64,000 nucleotides of DNA from Citrobacter europaeus (GTDB lineage Bacteria; Pseudomonadota; Gammaproteobacteria; Enterobacterales; Enterobacteriaceae): the NCBI GenBank assembly GCA_020099315.1, contig CP083650.1:4092001-4156000 (forward strand), read 5' to 3'. Positions 62,378-64,000 of this stretch are shown in pieces. Below the pieces are notes generated by a model that saw only the letters and a list, made by a program, of their open reading frames with translations, ran no database searches and was not told the origin of the DNA. Every line of letters begins with the position of its first letter. Position 1 is the stretch's first letter. The translations under genes were made by a program, and so were the position numbers.

Positions 62378-64000
62378 TTACTTCAAAACATATCCATACA
62401 GACGTTTAATGCCGTCTGCATCTGTCTCACTGTAAACCCCTTGCAGCTCCGGCGAGAAGCCCGGCAGCAAGTTTACGCCCTCTTCCAGCGCCAGGAAGTA
62501 ACGTTGCACCGCCCCGCCCCAGACTTCACCTGGTACCACACAGAGCACGCCCGGAGGATAAGGCAGCGCACCTTCCGCCGCAATGCGCCCAGCGGCATCA
62601 CAAATACGCACCAGTTCAACATCACCGCGGATAAAAGCGCTGTTGGCATCCTGCGGGTTCATCGCCACGGCAGGTAAACTCTCCTGACGGAACATCGCTT
62701 TTTGCAGATCTTTCACATCAAAGCTAACGTACAGTGAGTGCATCTCCTGACACAGTTCACGCAGCGTGTAATCCCGGTAACGTACCGGATACTTATTGAA
62801 GATGGTGGGTAGCACATCTGCCAGCGGCGTATCGTCTTCAATATGCTGCTCAAACTGCGCCAGCATCGCCACCAGTTGTGCCAGTTTCTCCGCGCTTTCT
62901 GCCGGGGTCAGCAGGAACAGAATCGAGTTAAGATCGCATTTCTCCGGCACTATGCCGTTTTCCCGCAGGTAATGCGCCAGAATCGTCGCCGGAATACCAA
63001 AGTCGGTATATTGCCCGGTTTGCGCATCAATACCCGGAGTGGTTAACAGCAGCTTGCAGGGGTCGACAAAATACTGGTCGCGCGCGTAGCCGGAAAAACC
63101 ATGCCATTTAGCGCCAGGTTCAAAGCTAAAGAAACGACGCTCGCTGGCAATCACCTGCGTCGGATAGCTTTCCCACGGTTTGCCATCAACTACCGGAGGA
63201 ATAAACGGCTGAATCATCTTGCAGCGGGTAAGAATCGCTTTACGGGCCTCAATCCCCAGTGCCACACACTCCGCCCATAGCCGACGGCCACTCTCCCCTT
63301 CGTGGATTTTGGCGTTAACGTCCAGCGCCGCAAACAGCGGGTAAAACGGACTGGTGGAAGCATGCAGCATAAACGCATTGTTCAGACGCTTATGCGGGCA
63401 GAATCGCGCCTGGCCGCGAATATGGTTATCCTTTTTGTGGATCTGCGAGGTTTGCGAGAACCCGGCCTGTTGTTTGTGTACTGACTGAGTGACAAAGATC
63501 CCCGGATCGTTAGCATTAAGCTCCAACAGCAGTGGTGAGCCATCGGCCATCATCGGGATAAATTGCTCGTATCCAACCCATGCAGAATCAAACAGGATGT
63601 AATCGCACAGTTGACCGATCTTGTCGATCACCTGCCGGGCGTTGTAGATCGTCCCGTCATAAGTGCCGAGCTGAATGATCGCCAGACGGAACGGACGCGG
63701 CTGGTCAGCCTTTTGTGGCGCAACTTCACGGATCTGCTGACGCAGGTACTGCTCATCAAAGCAGTGCTCATCAATGCCGCCGATAAAGCCAAACGGATTA
63801 CGCGCCGCCTCCAGATAAACCGGCGTGGCGCCCGCCTGGATCAGCGCGCCGTGATGGTTCGACTTATGGTTGTTGCGGTCAAACAGCACCAGATCGCCGC
63901 GCGTCAGCAGCGCATTGGTCACCACTTTATTGGCCGCCGAGGTCCCGTTCAGCACAAAGTAGGTTTTATCCGCGTGGAAAACTTTCGCAGCAAATTTCTG
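62378..64000 (-). CDS. speC: Constitutive ornithine decarboxylase, C-terminal part
   Basis: SpeC decarboxylates ornithine to putrescine with pyridoxal phosphate. The open frame runs from its stop at 62378 to the window edge, about 540 residues of the usual 711, so the N-terminal wing domain is outside. The PLP lysine is in TQSVHKQQAGFSQ, preceded by FDSAWVGYEQF. The C-terminal domain ends YSETDADGIKRLYGYVLK. It complements speA-speB in this window, giving both routes to putrescine. Confidence 0.97.
   Translation of the reverse strand, partial: QKFAAKVFHADKTYFVLNGTSAANKVVTNALLTRGDLVLFDRNNHKSNHHGALIQAGATPVYLEAARNPFGFIGGIDEHCFDEQYLRQQIREVAPQKADQPRPFRLAIIQLGTYDGTIYNARQVIDKIGQLCDYILFDSAWVGYEQFIPMMADGSPLLLELNANDPGIFVTQSVHKQQAGFSQTSQIHKKDNHIRGQARFCPHKRLNNAFMLHASTSPFYPLFAALDVNAKIHEGESGRRLWAECVALGIEARKAILTRCKMIQPFIPPVVDGKPWESYPTQVIASERRFFSFEPGAKWHGFSGYARDQYFVDPCKLLLTTPGIDAQTGQYTDFGIPATILAHYLRENGIVPEKCDLNSILFLLTPAESAEKLAQLVAMLAQFEQHIEDDTPLADVLPTIFNKYPVRYRDYTLRELCQEMHSLYVSFDVKDLQKAMFRQESLPAVAMNPQDANSAFIRGDVELVRICDAAGRIAAEGALPYPPGVLCVVPGEVWGGAVQRYFLALEEGVNLLPGFSPELQGVYSETDADGIKRLYGYVLK

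Noticed and set aside
1..64000. CRISPR arrays, tRNA genes, rRNA operons and prophage
   Set aside because: No regularly spaced short repeats, cloverleaf-like sequences, rRNA segments or phage gene runs were seen. REP and ERIC copies are single or paired, not arrays.

Overview
This window is a stretch of chromosome from a member of the Enterobacteriaceae. Gene order and protein sequences match the gcvP-to-speC segment of Escherichia coli almost gene for gene. An ECF transporter operon beside epd, interspersed REP/BIME and ERIC repeats, and small length differences point to a Citrobacter- or Salmonella-like relative rather than E. coli itself; the genus cannot be fixed by eye. Nearly all of the sequence is core genome. 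No tRNA, rRNA operon, CRISPR array, prophage or insertion sequence was found.

Layout. 1-3063: glycine cleavage operon (gcvT-gcvH-gcvP, minus strand, gcvP cut by the window edge). 3516-7903: ubiI, ubiH, pepP, ygfB (ubiquinone hydroxylation and proline peptidase). 8071-9241: zapA, 6S RNA, fau. 9290-9440: a Sib-type antisense RNA over a 19-residue Ibs-type toxin gene. 9623-12839: serA, rpiA, argP. 13073-19385: the scpA-argK-scpB-scpC (methylmalonyl-CoA to propionyl-CoA) operon with its LysR regulator. 19509-22035: yggE, argO, mscS. 22227-25626: fbaA, pgk, epd (glycolysis and vitamin B6 supply). 26001-29079: a five-gene operon with a PPC-domain protein and a complete ECF importer (S, T and two ATPases). 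29036-34389: the poorly characterised cmtB-cmtA-yggP-yggF-yggD-yggC sugar operon. 34705-40960: tktA, loiP, speB, speA plus the small gene yqgB. 41999-50232: metK, galP, sprT, endA, rsmE, gshB, yqgE, ruvX, yggR. 51699-55005: yggS, yggT, yggU, rdgB, hemW. 55122-64000: ansB, yggN, yggL, trmB, mutY, yggX, mltC, nupG and the 5'-truncated end of speC.

The one clearly accessory segment lies between yggR and yggS (about 50113-51869). An AT-rich insert carries two minus-strand genes: a small NlpC/P60-like cysteine hydrolase (BPSL0067-type, 119 aa, no signal peptide) and, one base downstream, a DUF3828-like protein with a signal peptide. This arrangement fits a peptidoglycan-attacking antibacterial effector with a periplasmic immunity protein, probably an orphan type VI secretion cargo pair. 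The insert is flanked by a direct repeat of about 308 bp, made of the 5' ends of yggR and yggS. As a result there is a truncated yggS at the left and a truncated yggR at the right, and both full genes survive with their start regions.

Other points of interest are the complementary active-site degeneracy of the two ECF ATPases, a perfect palindrome upstream of that operon, two ERIC elements (one transcribed inside gcvTHP, one with an internal insertion of about 70 bp upstream of metK), and the Sib/Ibs toxin-antitoxin locus.
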